Assembly: GCA_963691705.1 (NCBI GenBank)
Contig: OY829542.1
Location: forward strand, 54,849,002-54,913,001
Source: Viola odorata
Lineage: Eukaryota; Streptophyta; Magnoliopsida; Malpighiales; Violaceae
Direction of reading: 5' to 3'
DNA: 64,000 bases
Part shown: in pieces, positions 11,594 through 22,662 of the stretch
How the letters are laid out: every line of letters starts with the position of its first letter
How positions within the stretch are numbered: the stretch's first letter is position 1
Translations under genes and position numbers: made by a program
Notes under the pieces: generated by a model
Database searches by the model: none
Told to the model about the DNA's origin: nothing
Seen by the model: only the letters and a program-made list of their open reading frames with translations

Positions 11594-11809
11594 GTGGCTC
11601 AAGAACAAGATCACTACCCACCGTACCTATCGGGTTACAAGATCCTGGGCAAAATTGGTGATAGCCCAACTTCTGTGGTCTACAAAGCTGAATGCCTCCC
11701 ATCGATCTTGACCAATCCGGTGGCAATTCTGAAACCAACACAACCAGGCAGTTGACGCTTCTTTCCGGCGGCCACCCAAACATTCTTCAACTCCATGGGT
11801 CATTCACCA
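11594..11809 (+). pseudogene. STE20/BLUS1-like kinase N-terminal fragment, left arm
   Basis: Reading from 11594 (GTG where a start ATG is expected) gives a short leader, then YKILGKIGDSPTSVVYKAE, the glycine-rich loop region of a serine/threonine kinase. A 28-bp deletion after the AECLP codons breaks the frame just before the VALK lysine motif, which survives in the other arm. The wording (YKILGKIG, SIDLDQS, HPNILQLHGSF) resembles the STE20/germinal-centre kinases around Arabidopsis BLUS1; this is from memory of the family. The fragment stops at the centre of the palindrome, so no catalytic lobe is present. It is preceded by a plausible 5' UTR. Confidence 0.65.
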
Positions 11810-11827
11810 GCGGTCGCCGTCTTTGGG

Positions 11828-12018
11828 TGGTGAATGACCCATGGAGTTGAAGAATGTTTGGGTGGCCGCCGGAAAGAAGCGTCAACTGCCTGGTTGTGTT
11901 GGTTTCAGAATTGCCACCGGATTGGTCAAGATCGATGGATTTAAGGGCCACAGTTGAATTGTTGGGGAGGCATTCAGCTTTGTAGACCACAGAAGTTGGG
12001 CTATCACCAATTTTGCCC
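11828..12018 (-). pseudogene. STE20/BLUS1-like kinase fragment, right arm
   Basis: On the minus strand this arm keeps the glycine loop, VALKSIDLDQ with the ATP-binding lysine, and HPNILQLHGSF, but lacks the N-terminal leader that the left arm retains. Combining arms shows that the captured piece was the first coding segment of the kinase gene. It continues through the loop into SGRRLWVVN before the palindrome turns back. Confidence 0.65.
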
Positions 12019-13800
12019 AACTGAGGCCCGCCATTAATCTGGGCTTGGGCCTGCTTAACAATTTTTTGTTCTTCAGCCCATAATAGGGTAGCTTTTTTCA
12101 TTAGCTTTATTACACCGTTGGACTTATTTATTTCTCTTATATGCGGAGATAACGTAGATATTATTTTTTTATTTGGCTTATGTGAGGAGCTTAATCTTTC
12201 ATCTGCTAAAATTAATAAAATCATTAAAAAGAAAAAAAACGAGATTAATGTTTTATTTTTTAATTTTTTTAGCGTTCACCGTTCATTTTGTTCATTTCAG
12301 TATTTTAATTTTACACTTCTTCAAAGTAGTTCTAAAGTTCTATTTTCTTCTTCATACTTTCATCCTCGGTTTTTTCTACTCTCTCGTAATAATCTTTAAA
12401 ATTTTATTACTTTTTATTAATCCTCCAAGTTTTCTCCCTATCTAATTGACATACAAAAAAATTCAAATTTCGTGACTAACAAGATATTTGCTGTCACGCT
12501 GTATGGTAGATTAAATTATTGTTTCTCGTTATAAGTATGTTATTTGTCAAAAGGGTTTAGTGAGTTTATTAATTAAAATAATTGTACTTTAGGTTGTTAA
12601 AGTTTATTATATGTTTTTTCAAAACATGAGATTATGTATGAATGTAAATTTGAAGTATATGTGTTATCGTTTATAAATAATTAGTACATAAATAATTAGC
12701 TATTCCATTGAATTTAATTTAATTTTTTTCCAATTAAATTTAACTTTTAATTTTTAGATTTATATTTTAAAAAAATTTATGGTACTATTATTAATCAAAT
12801 AATCATTTTAGCATACTTTAAGCCTCTGTATAGGATGAAGGATTAGGAGGGGAAGGAAAGGAAAGGAAAGGAAGGGAAAGGAAAATTTTTAAACTTTCCC
12901 TGGGAAAAAATTGCTCAAGGGAATCAAAGGGAAAGGAAGGGAATAAGGAGTAAATAAATTGTAAAAATTTCCTCCCTGGCCCACAAAAAATTTCCTTCCA
13001 AAAGTGGGAGGAAAAGGAAGAAAATTATAGACTGAGCTTAAATTAGAAAAGAAAGCCATGGGCTTGGGCTTGGGCCATGGGGTTTAAAGGAAATTTCCTT
13101 CCTTTTCCCTTGTGTATAAAAGATGCAGTCATACAAGAGAATTTCTCTACAAGTTCCCTTCCTCTCTTTTCCTTTCCTTTCCCTAGTTAAAGTTCCCCTC
13201 TTTTACTTCCTGCACTTTAGTTCCCATACAAATCATAAGTTACAAATGGGTTGAGTAAGTTTTACTAATAAAGTTAAATTTTACTTTCATAACTATAATT
13301 ACCGAAAAATTCGGTTCGGTTTGATTTCGGTTTTTTTTTAAAGTAAAATTTATCAAAATGACGTCATTTTGGTACTTATCAAAACGGCGTCGTTTTAATG
13401 CAATTTCAGAATTTGTTTTAAAGCACCAAAATGACGTCCTTCTGAATGAAAAAAAGCTGGAAAAAAGAATTTTGAGGCCAAGGGGATTCGAACTAGGGGT
13501 GAGATCGGATAGGTGGATCCGACCGATCCGACCCGATCCGATCTCACCCATCCGCTCCGATCTGAAGGCATATCGAACGCTAATCGAATCAGGCTGTCAG
13601 AATCCGAACGTTTTCGGATTCCGACAGTCGGATTATCGGAATCCGACCATATCCCTTATTTATTATGTTTGTTTACCCAACCCAACCGGCCAACCCTAAT
13701 GTCCCCAACCCAATTAATTCCAATCAAACCCTTCTGCTCCCTCCCGATTCGCTGCCTTTCCACCCTCGCCATCGGAAATTAGCCAAAATCAAGAAAACCC

Positions 13801-14906
13801 ATCATTAACATCAGTAGGAATTACGATAAAAGGAGAATACTTTACAGGAAAATGGCAACCAAGAATGATAAAAGTGTAAAAAATTCATTTTACCTGGAGT
13901 TGGCGTGGCAATAAGTGAAGTGGGTTTTGCTTAGAACAGCGGTCTCAAACATCAGACATGGATATAAGAGAATAGGAGAAGAAAGAAAGGTAAGGAAAGT
14001 GATAGACTTGGTTGACACCTAGCAGTGAAAATTATTTACATGATTGAAGGAAAGGAAGGCCAAAGAATAAAAAAAGAAAAAAGAAGCAAAACGATAATAA
14101 TTCAATGGAAGATGAAACGGGCCGAGTCCATCTATTCTTGATGGACATGGGCTTATGGCTAAATATTAGATACCAAATAATATGCTTTAATACTGATAAT
14201 TTTTATTGGTACGTACATAGAAAATAAATTATACTTTAATTTTTCTTTCTGATAAATCCGAAAAAAATCTGAAAATCTGAAAATCTGACCGAACCGATCT
14301 GATTCCAAACTCGTCGGATAAGTTTCGGATTCCCTAACAAAAAATCCAAAAAACTCCGATCCGAAATTATCCGAATCCGAACTTATCCGATCCGAACTCG
14401 TCGGATTCCGATCCGAAATCCGAATTCTCACCCCTAATTCGAACCCCTTTCATTTGGGAAGGAAGACAAAAAGTTAACCACTAAAGCGAAGCTAAACTTA
14501 CAATATATGTATGCATATATACATATTTTTATATATAACCGGTTCTCCCGGTTCTACGGTTCAATTTTTAGGTTTCAAATTCGAAGAACCGGACTGAACC
14601 AAAAATTTACGGTTCTAATTAAGATAGAACCGAACCGAATTGAAAAGTTACGGTTCAATTCGGTTCGGTTCAAAATTTTCCGGTTCTGGTTCGATTTCCA
14701 ATTCGGTCTGTTTTTTGCTCACTCCTAGCTTGAAAAGTTTGACGGACTGACTATATATAAAATGTTTGTGTTTTTTAAAATTGTTCAATTAATATTAAAC
14801 CGTATATAAATATTATATATAACATAAAATCGAATATTATTATAATATAAGGATAAGAACGTGCGTTGTTGTACATTTTTATTCCTTCAGATGAGATTAT
14901 TAAGTA
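13801..14906. other. Spacer with TCCGAA- and CGGTTC-rich repeats
   Basis: No gene is seen. 14250-14440 is packed with TCCGAA/CCGATC words and ends CTCACCCCTA; 14530-14735 is packed with CGGTTC/GAACCG words and ends GCTCACTCCTAGC. Both ends resemble the TAGGGGTGAGC terminus of short plant hAT-type repeats. I could not define paired ends or target duplications. Confidence 0.45.
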
Positions 14907-15116
14907 CTCCCTCCGTCCCAAATTAATGGACGCGTGTACTGTAGACACGCGTCTCGAGGAAGCCGGATGACTCACTATTTGAGACAATTTTGCCCCAAAT
15001 GTTTTCTCGGACGTACGTTCGGAAAAAAGTACGGAAATTTTTGAGGTCAAATAGTGAGTTATCCGGACTCCTCGAGACGCGTGTCTACAGTACACGTTAA
15101 TTTGGGACAGAGAGAG
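14907..15116. mobile_element. Stowaway-type MITE
   Basis: Terminal CTCCCTCCGTCCCAAATTAA matches its inverted partner near 15098-15116, and TA flanks both ends (14905-14906 and 15117-15118), as expected for Tc1/mariner-related Stowaway MITEs. It can fold along almost its whole 210 bp. Confidence 0.85.
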
Positions 15117-15118
15117 TA

Positions 15119-15570
15119 TTTCGTCACTATACTTGATACTTTAGTCTTTAGGCTTGAGCTAGGTCGGACACCAAAAAACGGTAAAGTTTTTTTTACATAA
15201 GTTTTAACACAGTTCAATATTTGCGGTAAGTGAAGTCAGGGCAAGAAGAGTTGATCCTGGGTCCTGTGTTCTGAGTCTCGCCCTAAGTGCATGTCCCCTC
15301 TACCCTTGGGATTAAGGGTACCCCATCCTCCAAGGGTGGGTACCCAAAGTAATTAATTGGGATTAAGTCGAGATTGGGTTACACCACAGGCTCATGGGTT
15401 CATCCCTCTTAGAGCATGCCACCTACTCCACCCTTAATACAAACACCCCACTTTTTTATGCACACCACATCAATATACTAAAGTCCAGCAGTTGTTCGAG
15501 TAATACCTCTCTACTACTGCAATTAAAAAGTAAAAATAACCACTGTGGCCCCAAGTGATGGCACTAACCA
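15119..15570. other. Spacer, nothing recognised
   Basis: No ORF, repeat pair or RNA gene could be supported here. Confidence 0.5.
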
Positions 15571-15795
15571 ATTGAAAAAAATTAAAATCTTTTAATTAAG
15601 AAAATAAGCTAATAATATCATTACAATTTTTTCCCATGATTTCCTTTGAAAAGTATTTTTACAAATAAAAGACGCATATTGGATATCGACATGCATTAAT
15701 GATCTCGCATGCAAGGGTTCTTTAGGAAAAACCAAGCTTAAGAGACCCAAACCTCAAATGAGACTGTAGTCGAGTGGTAAGGAACTGTCTTTTAA

Positions 15796-16324
15796 CATTG
15801 TGTTTGGCGTTATGGTTCGGTGGTCAACGCTGCTGTTGCCACTGAAAATCTGACAATTGGTGTTTGGCTACAGCTTTTTGATAGAGCTTTTTGGAAAGCT
15901 GGTTTTTTGCATAGCACAATCTTGTGCAAAATTGGTGCGGCTTGGAACGGAGCAAAATGCTCCGGTGGCAGCAGCGGCTGCTTTTGCCACTCTCTCCTAT
16001 TTTTTTTTTTATATTTTAATTTCATTTTTTTACTTTATATAATAGAACAAAATAAATTAAAAACTACCACAATAAAATCTCTATCTCAAGATAAGTAATT
16101 TTAGATCCACTTTTTCTATTTTTATTAATTTTTTTAAAATAGATTTTATACTCTAATTATTTCATTTTTATAGTTTTACCAAACACTAAAAATAACTTCT
16201 CGTTTCCCACAGCACTTTTAAGAAATGTTTACCAAACAACATACTAATTTTTTCAGAAGTACTTTTGCCACAGCACTTTTGCCACAGCACTTTTCGGACT
16301 AGAACCGGAACGCCAAACAGACCC
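15796..16324. mobile_element. Tourist-like (PIF/Harbinger) MITE
   Basis: Ends TGTGTTTGGCGTTATGGTTC and, inverted, GGGTCTGTTTGGCGTTCCGG. TAA flanks it at 15793-15795 and 16325-16327. The partner duplicate near 46001 reads CTTTTAGGAGATGG without the insert, giving an almost exact empty site. The 3-bp TAA/TTA duplication and terminal sequence are those of Tourist MITEs. Confidence 0.88.
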
Positions 16325-16628
16325 TAAGAGATGGACAATGGCTGTACAAAAATTAGTTTCATTGATTGACTTCATAGGGGCAGCCATTCTTTAATAGCAC
16401 ACCGTACAGGGAAGACTAACATTCCATCATGCCTCTGGCCAAATTGTTCTTGCCAAGTTCATACACTGTAAATCAATCTTGATTTATCATGAGACACTTA
16501 TTTCCTGGTAAAAAACAAGGTAAGTACTCTTCACATTGACCTGTATAGCCGGAAAAGAGGCGAAAATGTGCAAGGTTGACAGGTCATGAACATTATATGC
16601 AACCGCACTCCGTGTTGATGCTCAGGAG

Positions 16629-17723
16629 TCAGGACACCCATTGAGGTGGCCACCACTTTGGCCTAGTGGCTTCAACCTTCACTTCCTCCTGTCCTTGTAT
16701 GCTCAATGAACCTGTCCCTTTAACGGCTTCATCTAGTCACAAAACACCTAACCCTCGACAGCCCATTGCAGTGCTCACTGACCCAACCTTCTTGCCTGAT
16801 ATTGTGTGAATCACTTCTGAGCCGAGAGCAACTTTCTGCTCCACCTCTGCAATACAAAAAAAATGAATTCTGTCAAAATGTGCGCATACTTTGGATATGG
16901 AATCCAAATGAAATGACACACTAAATCACCTTTTCCAGCATCGTCGTGGAACATCAAAGGAAGCAAGCGTTTGCGAATGACGCCCCTATGGTGTGTACGA
17001 GCTATAAACTCTTGACCCACATAGCATCCTTTCTCAAAGCTTATTGCATTTAAACCCTCAAGATTGTATTCAAGTGGAATTGCCTCAGAACAGCATAAAT
17101 AATGAGTTCCAATCCAAGGTTAAAAAACCATAAGCATAGGTCGGCAAAAGAGGGAACAATGCTAGTGCTATCAATTCCGCTAAACAATTCCGCTAAACAA
17201 TTCCAAGTCACGTGTAGAAGAAAATCAAGGAAGAGAAAAAAAGAAATCTCTGATGAGCCTTCTGCAACTCCCTGCTCTATTCTCCACAGTATGTAATTTC
17301 CTTCAGTTGTTTCTTTGTCAGCTTCAACCAAGGGCGCTGCAATGTAAAACGATATTAGAAAATAGGATTCAAAGCTTAAAAGGTTAGTCAGCCAATTTAT
17401 AACGTTCATGCTAGCCTTGTAAACAATGGATTGATATAAAGCTTAAATGTGCATCAAAAGACAACTCACGTGTCTTATTAGACAGAAAGATCCCTCTAAA
17501 ACCAAGAGAATCTAATCTCGGGTCCTTAAACCATTGCCATCCAACATCACTCCCATGTGAAGCAGCCATGGCAGTAGGATCAATGCTGGAGCCCCAACCA
17601 ACACTAGAAGCCTCTGGTTCTTCACCATCTTTGGTTTCCCCTGCCAGATTCCCACCAAAACGCTGCCAGCAACAGAAATCCGCTGCCACGTTTTCAATCT
17701 CAACCTTTGATCTCAAGCGATAC
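16629..17723 (-). pseudogene. IBA57-like pseudogene, exon 1 missing
   Basis: This is the copy A counterpart of exons 2-5 of the gene at 46299-49160. It is dead for several independent reasons: the duplicated block ends before exon 1; the exon 3 donor is lost to a small deletion near 17240; the exon 4 acceptor CAG is altered near 17090; and exon 5 has a nonsense codon (TGA, minus strand, 16737-16739) where the intact gene has Arg. The characteristic GCYVGQE coding sequence of exon 4 is still visible near 17015. Confidence 0.9.
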
Positions 17724-18278
17724 CTGCAGCAGCACATAAGTTAATGAAAAAAGTCCTCTTGTAGATCTCAAGTTACAAAGAGCGAGCCCCCAAAATTTCC
17801 AGCAACTCAAATTTATTTCATTCCAAAAGCACAGACAAAACAGATAAAAATGTCAATAAACTAAACATTAAAGTGCGGTCTTTTACTTTATCATCATTTC
17901 AAAAGACATTAAAACATCAAAGTCCCTCTTTTAATATACAGAATAAATGAGCACTTCTTTGTTCCTTCTCGGATGGAACTTTGTACATAACAACTGGAAA
18001 AAATAGACAATAAACTTCTAGTGATTGTGTAAACCAATTCTCTTCCACACCACTCCAAATAATAAATCTGAATTTAATTAAATAACATACCAAATTGAAA
18101 ATTTCTATACTGCGATGAATTGAACTTTGCCTAAATTTTACATCACAAAACTGCAGCTAGCAAGAGCAGGGAATCGTAATCAAATTCAAATGCCATTGTC
18201 AAGTAGCCACTTTCAAGACATAAACATTCGAGCTCAAAACTTTCACCATTAAACCAACCAAGCAAGACCACATTGTTG

Positions 18279-18558
18279 CCCTAATTTTTTCCCCTTTCAT
18301 TTCACTTCAGAGCGCAGCCAGCCACACCACACGACACCACCTCTCTCTAACCTCCTCCTCCAGCAGCACCGACGCCGTGCCACTGCCACACTATCACCGC
18401 CACCGTCGTCGTGTGGAATAGTGTATGTGGCAGAAATGAGCAACTAATTGCTAATATATGGAATACTAGCATGAAGGGACTGACTTACTCAACCAAGTAT
18501 GGGCAGATAGATGAGTGAAGTGAAGAACGCCATTAGAGTTCCAATGGTGAACTGCTAA
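18279..18558. other. Spacer, UTR-like, nothing firm
   Basis: A C-rich, ACC-repeat stretch at 18310-18410 looks like a plant 5' UTR or exon in composition, but no ORF or homologue could be supported. Confidence 0.35.
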
Positions 18559-21313
18559 GGTGCTGTTTAGTTACGGAAAATTTTTTGAAAATTTTCCAAA
18601 ACTGAAATTATTTCCAAAATCTGTTTCACAGTCAAAATTTTTTATTTTGGAAAATTTTCCAAAATATTTCCATTTGGAAAACATTTTCCAAAAAATTTTA
18701 AATTTTGTTTTTAATACTTTAGTTCAATAAATTCATATTGTTAATCTAAAAAAAAATGCTATTTTAGACATGTCTATACTCGTAAATTTGATAATTAATA
18801 TGTAGATTGATACAAATTGCAATAAAAATACTTCATAATTGATATTTAACTAATTATAATAATTGTTAGAATATGAAGGAGTAACAATTTAAATTAAGTG
18901 TGTTTTAAATGTTGATATTTGTAGTATTCACGTAATAAACAAATAATTCAAGACTATTTTATATGTATTTTATTTTCATGAACGGAATTATTATATTTAT
19001 ACTTGATCTTTAACGTGAATAGATTTAGCATATTTATATTTGATCTTTAACAAAATTAAAATGGGATACTATTTAGTTTATTAATCTTCAAAAATTAAAA
19101 AAACTAACATGATTTTTTTAATTCAAAACAAATTGATTTAACAAAAGTAGTAGTTTTCATTTTTCAAAAAAAAAGAAAAAATAGTTCTTAGGTGAATACG
19201 ATTTCGAGTTTGTAGTATTCACGTCATGAACAAATAATTCAAGAAAATTTTATGTATTTTATTTTCATGAACGGAATTATTATATTTATACTTGATCTTT
19301 AACATGAATAGATTTAGTATATTTATAAATTATGAGGGTAGAAATGTCTAACATAACATTGTTTCTTTTTTATGTTAACAATATGGATTGGTTAAGCTAA
19401 AATTAATATGTAGATTGATACAAATTGTAATAAAAATACTTCATAATTGATATTTAACTAACTAATACTCCTAATTAAAATCATACGAGTAAAATTCAAT
19501 AATCAAAATCTGTTGCACAACAATATTTTTCTCCAAATGAAATTAATTCCAAAAAAATTCATTTGGAAAACCAATCCCATCCCGCCACATCACAAGACCC
19601 ATTTTTTAAATATTAGTTTGAAGGGAGTGTTTTAGGCGGGAAATTTTATTTAAATTAATTCTAAATTAGTTTAAAACCCATTTATAAAATATTAAGAAAA
19701 ATAAGAAAAGTGGATATATAATTACTAATCTTGAGATGAAGATTATGATTTTGTAACTTTTAATTTATTTTGTTCAAAGCATTAAGTAAGAAGATTGAGT
19801 TTTTGTATGAAAGAAAAATTAAAAAAGATGAGAGGGAGTAAAGTTGACCTGTAGACCCCACTTTGGAAATAAAGTGAAGGAAAAATTGGAAAACATCAAA
19901 TATGGTGTTTCCAAAAGTTGGAGTGTTTGTAGTGTTAATTTTGGAATTATTTCCAAAACTGAATAGTAATTGGAGAACTAGAAAATTTTCCATTTGGAAA
20001 AATATTGCTGTGAAATAGATTTTGGAAATATTTCCAATTTTTGGAAAATTTTCCAAAAATTAAACAACTCTTAAATGACTTGTGCTTTTGAATTTAAACA
20101 TGAATATGTTTACCATACTGATATTTGATCTTTAATAAACTTAAAATGGGCTACTACTTAGTTTATTAATCTTAACAAAAAAAATTAACATTAACATTAT
20201 TTTTGTAATTCATAACAATATTTATTAGTTGTTACATTAATGGTTTACTACAAATATTTGATTGTTATTTATATTTGGTAGGCTACTATTATGCAGTTGA
20301 TGCTGGTTATCCAAAAATTCCTGAATTTTTAGCTCCTTATCGTGGTGAACGGTATCACTTAAATGATTTTCGTGGATGAGGAAGGATAACAAGAAAATAT
20401 GCATTGTTTAACTATCGACATTCGTCATTGAGAAATGTGATTGAAAGAGCTTTTGGCGTTTTGAAGGCTAGATTTCCAATCTTAAAGTCCATTCCAAATT
20501 ATCCTCTTTGTCGTTAGAGGCAAATACCTCTAGCTTGTTGTACACTACACAACTTTATTCGAATGGAAGATAGAGCTGATCAACTATTCACAGAATATGG
20601 TATAGAAGGTCAGCAAAATTTAGACGAGAACGAAGCTAATGTGACGCAAGAAGGTATTCAAGTGGATATGTCCCAACAACAACTAATGAATGGCGTTAGA
20701 GAAGATATTGCAAATCAATTATGGTCTCATTATAATAATTGTTAGAATATGAAGAAGTAACAATTTAAATTAAGTATGTTTTGAATGTTGATATTTGTGG
20801 TATTCACGTAATGAATAAATAATTCAACACTATTTTATATGTATTTTATTTTCATAAACGGAATTATTATATTTATACTTGATCTTAGGTGAATACGATT
20901 TCGAGTTTGTAGTATTCACGTCATGAACAAATAATTCAAGACGTATTTTATTTTCATGAACGGAATTATTATATTTATATTTGATCTTTAACGTGAATAT
21001 ATTTAGCATATTTATAAATTATGAGGGTAGAAATGTCCAAAATAACTTTGTTTTCTTTTTTATGCTAACAATATGGATCGGTTGAGCTAAAAAAAAAATT
21101 TAATTAATTATTTTTTTGGAAAACTTCAAAAATGGCGTTTCCAGAATTTTCCAAATTTGTAGTGTTAATTCTAGAAAACTGAATAGTAATTGGAGAACTG
21201 AAAAAAAATTTAAAAATTTTCCATTTGGGAAAATGTTGCTGTGAAACAGATTTTGGAAATATTTCCAATTTTTAGAAAATTTTCCAAATTTTTTTCAAAA
21301 ATTAAACAACCCT
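18559..21313. mobile_element. Decayed PIF/Harbinger element(s)
   Basis: The left end GGTGCTGTTTAGTTACGG follows TAA (18556-18558). Inverted partners end at 20071 and again at 21313, both followed by TAA. Both ends are rich in GGAAAATTTTCC. The second stretch holds a transposase relic at 20281-20745. Two right ends plus repeated internal blocks (19200-19340 against 20890-21030) suggest one element inserted in, or duplicated beside, another. Confidence 0.75.
20281..20745 (+). pseudogene. PIF/Harbinger transposase (HARBI1-type) relic
   Basis: The reading frame gives [55 protein letters not shown] and a terminal IANQLWSHYNNC. These are the second catalytic Asp (VDAGYP) and catalytic Glu (NVIERAFG) regions of DDE transposases of the PIF/Harbinger family. 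Two in-frame stops (TGA 20377, TAG 20515) and the lack of the N-terminal part with the first Asp show it is inactive. An acceptor-like TTGGTAG precedes it, so this may be one exon of the ancestral gene. Confidence 0.88.
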
Positions 21314-21316
21314 TAA

Positions 21317-21693
21317 ATGGCTTGTGCTTTTGAATCTAAACATAAATATGTTTACCATACTTATATTTGATTTTTAATAAACTTAAAATGGGCTACTATT
21401 TAGTTTATTAATCTTAACAAAAAAATAACATTAGCATTGTTTTTTAATTAAAATAAAATTGATTTAATAATAGTTGTAGTTTTTTTTTTCAAAAAAGTAA
21501 GAAATAGTTGTTAGGTGAATACGATTTTGAGTTTTCTAAGGTTGGAAAATGAAGGCTGGAAAACAGAAAACGTACTGTAGCTGTGAAACAGAATTTTAGA
21601 AAACAGAAATAATTCCGGAAATAACTCCAGATGGAAAATTTTGGAAAACAGAAATAACTTCAAACATAATTAATTTCGTTATGAAACGCAGCC
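21317..21693. mobile_element. Second Harbinger-like end
   Basis: The block after 21316 resembles the interior copied at 20075-20215, then ends in GGAAAAC-rich sequence and ATGAAACGCAGCC followed by TAA. It looks like the right end of a further MITE with terminus GGCTGCGTTTCAT. No left partner was found. Confidence 0.45.
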
Positions 21694-22337
21694 TAAAAGA
21701 GTGTGAGAAGGAAAAACCCAGAAAGAAATCGGCGAAGGAGCAGCTTCCGATCCAGCATTTAAGATGTAAGGTGCAGGGGATGAGGTTTAAGTTGAAATCC
21801 CTCATGTTTACATTAGATGTGAGTGTGTAGCTGAGAGGAATTTTAGTGGGTATGATTAATTGAGTAATAAAGGTTGCATTTTTATTATTTTTCTCAAGTG
21901 CAGCTTTGGCTTTTAAGTTGGTCAAAAACTGGAAAAGAAAGCAAAGTATTGTTCTTTTTTAGAGAGGAGGAGGAGGAGATGGCAAATGGGTGCAAAGCAT
22001 TTATCAAATTTTGATTTGATTCCATTTTGGTAAAATTTCTACGAAGAAAAAAGAATTACAAAGTAAATAATTTTTTTTAAAAAAAATTTGCTTCCGAGTC
22101 TGGTCCCGAACCCGAGATATAAAAATATTTTTATTGTTCTTTCCGTTGATTTTTTTATTTTTATTGTGACTGACATTTGCATTTTCATTCAACTTGAAAT
22201 TGAAAAGAAGTAAATGGACTGGGACCAATTTCTGGTCCCGATTTTTGTCGGGACCGGGATTGGTCCCCACCCGGGTGTCTCGGGTCTGGTAGGGTCTGGG
22301 TCGGTTCCGGCCCGCAGACCCGTTTTGACACCTCTAG
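21694..22337. other. Spacer with GGTCCC-rich hAT-like tail
   Basis: 21700-22000 has no supported gene. 22200-22335 is full of GGGACC/GGTCCC words and ends TTTTGACACCTCTAGG, the inverse of the CCTAGAGGTGTCAAAA terminus common in short plant hAT-like repeats. Confidence 0.4.
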
Positions 22338-22662
22338 GTCGAGTTTATACACGGATTGAATAAATTAGACTCGCACCCGATCCAATCCGTTTATGACTAT
22401 TTTTACGGGTTGGGTTGATTGACCTTAATTTGTGGTAGTTTTACCACCTGTTTTCATGCACCTTGAATAGTAATTCTATTGGTTTCAGTATGATTTCCTT
22501 GCCTTTTGCAGAAAATAGTTCCAAAGAACAAATGGAGAAAAAGGAGCAGAGAAGATTCATTTCTGGACATAATGAGATAGACACCTCTCTTGACCACCTT
22601 CTTGGTCACCCTTTCAACCAAGAGGAGTTGTCTGGGCTGACAGAGGAATTCAGCCTTACTAA

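Larger units (their letters stand above)
9695..13800. mobile_element. Giant palindrome with captured kinase fragment
   Basis: The left arm 9695-11809 and right arm 11828-13800 are reverse complements around an 18-bp loop at 11810-11827. Outer ends share GGGTTTTCTTGATTTTGGC. The arms have diverged by substitutions and by reciprocal deletions: about 170 bp near 11479-11647 is missing from the right arm, and 28 bp of kinase coding sequence is missing from the left. Each arm holds the same order: a GATCGG-rich repeat, an AAACGACGTCGTTTT motif, a purine-rich MITE-like stretch starting near the TATAGGATGAAGG motif, AT-rich DNA, then a kinase gene fragment at the centre. No target duplication is obvious, so both a foldback transposon and a local inverted duplication remain possible. 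Confidence 0.9.
15571..18278. repeat. Segmental duplication copy A (partner 45777-48700)
   Basis: Nearly base-for-base match to 45777-48700 in the same orientation, 30 kb apart. It starts near CAATTGA and ends at CATTGTTG, just before exon 1 of the IBA57-like gene of the partner. Copy A carries a Tourist-like MITE absent from B; copy B carries a foldback element absent from A. Confidence 0.93.

Noticed and set aside
11066..12445. Open frames of 90-146 codons on both strands around 11.1-11.5 and 12.1-12.4 kb
   Set aside because: They are mirror images of each other caused by the palindrome; AT-rich, Phe/Leu-rich translations with no family resemblance. The real coding trace there is the kinase fragment.
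15765..15795. tRNA-like D-arm TAGTCGAGTGGTAAGGAAC (also at 45973)
   Set aside because: No anticodon or T arm follows in either copy, and the MITE-free copy shows the downstream sequence clearly.
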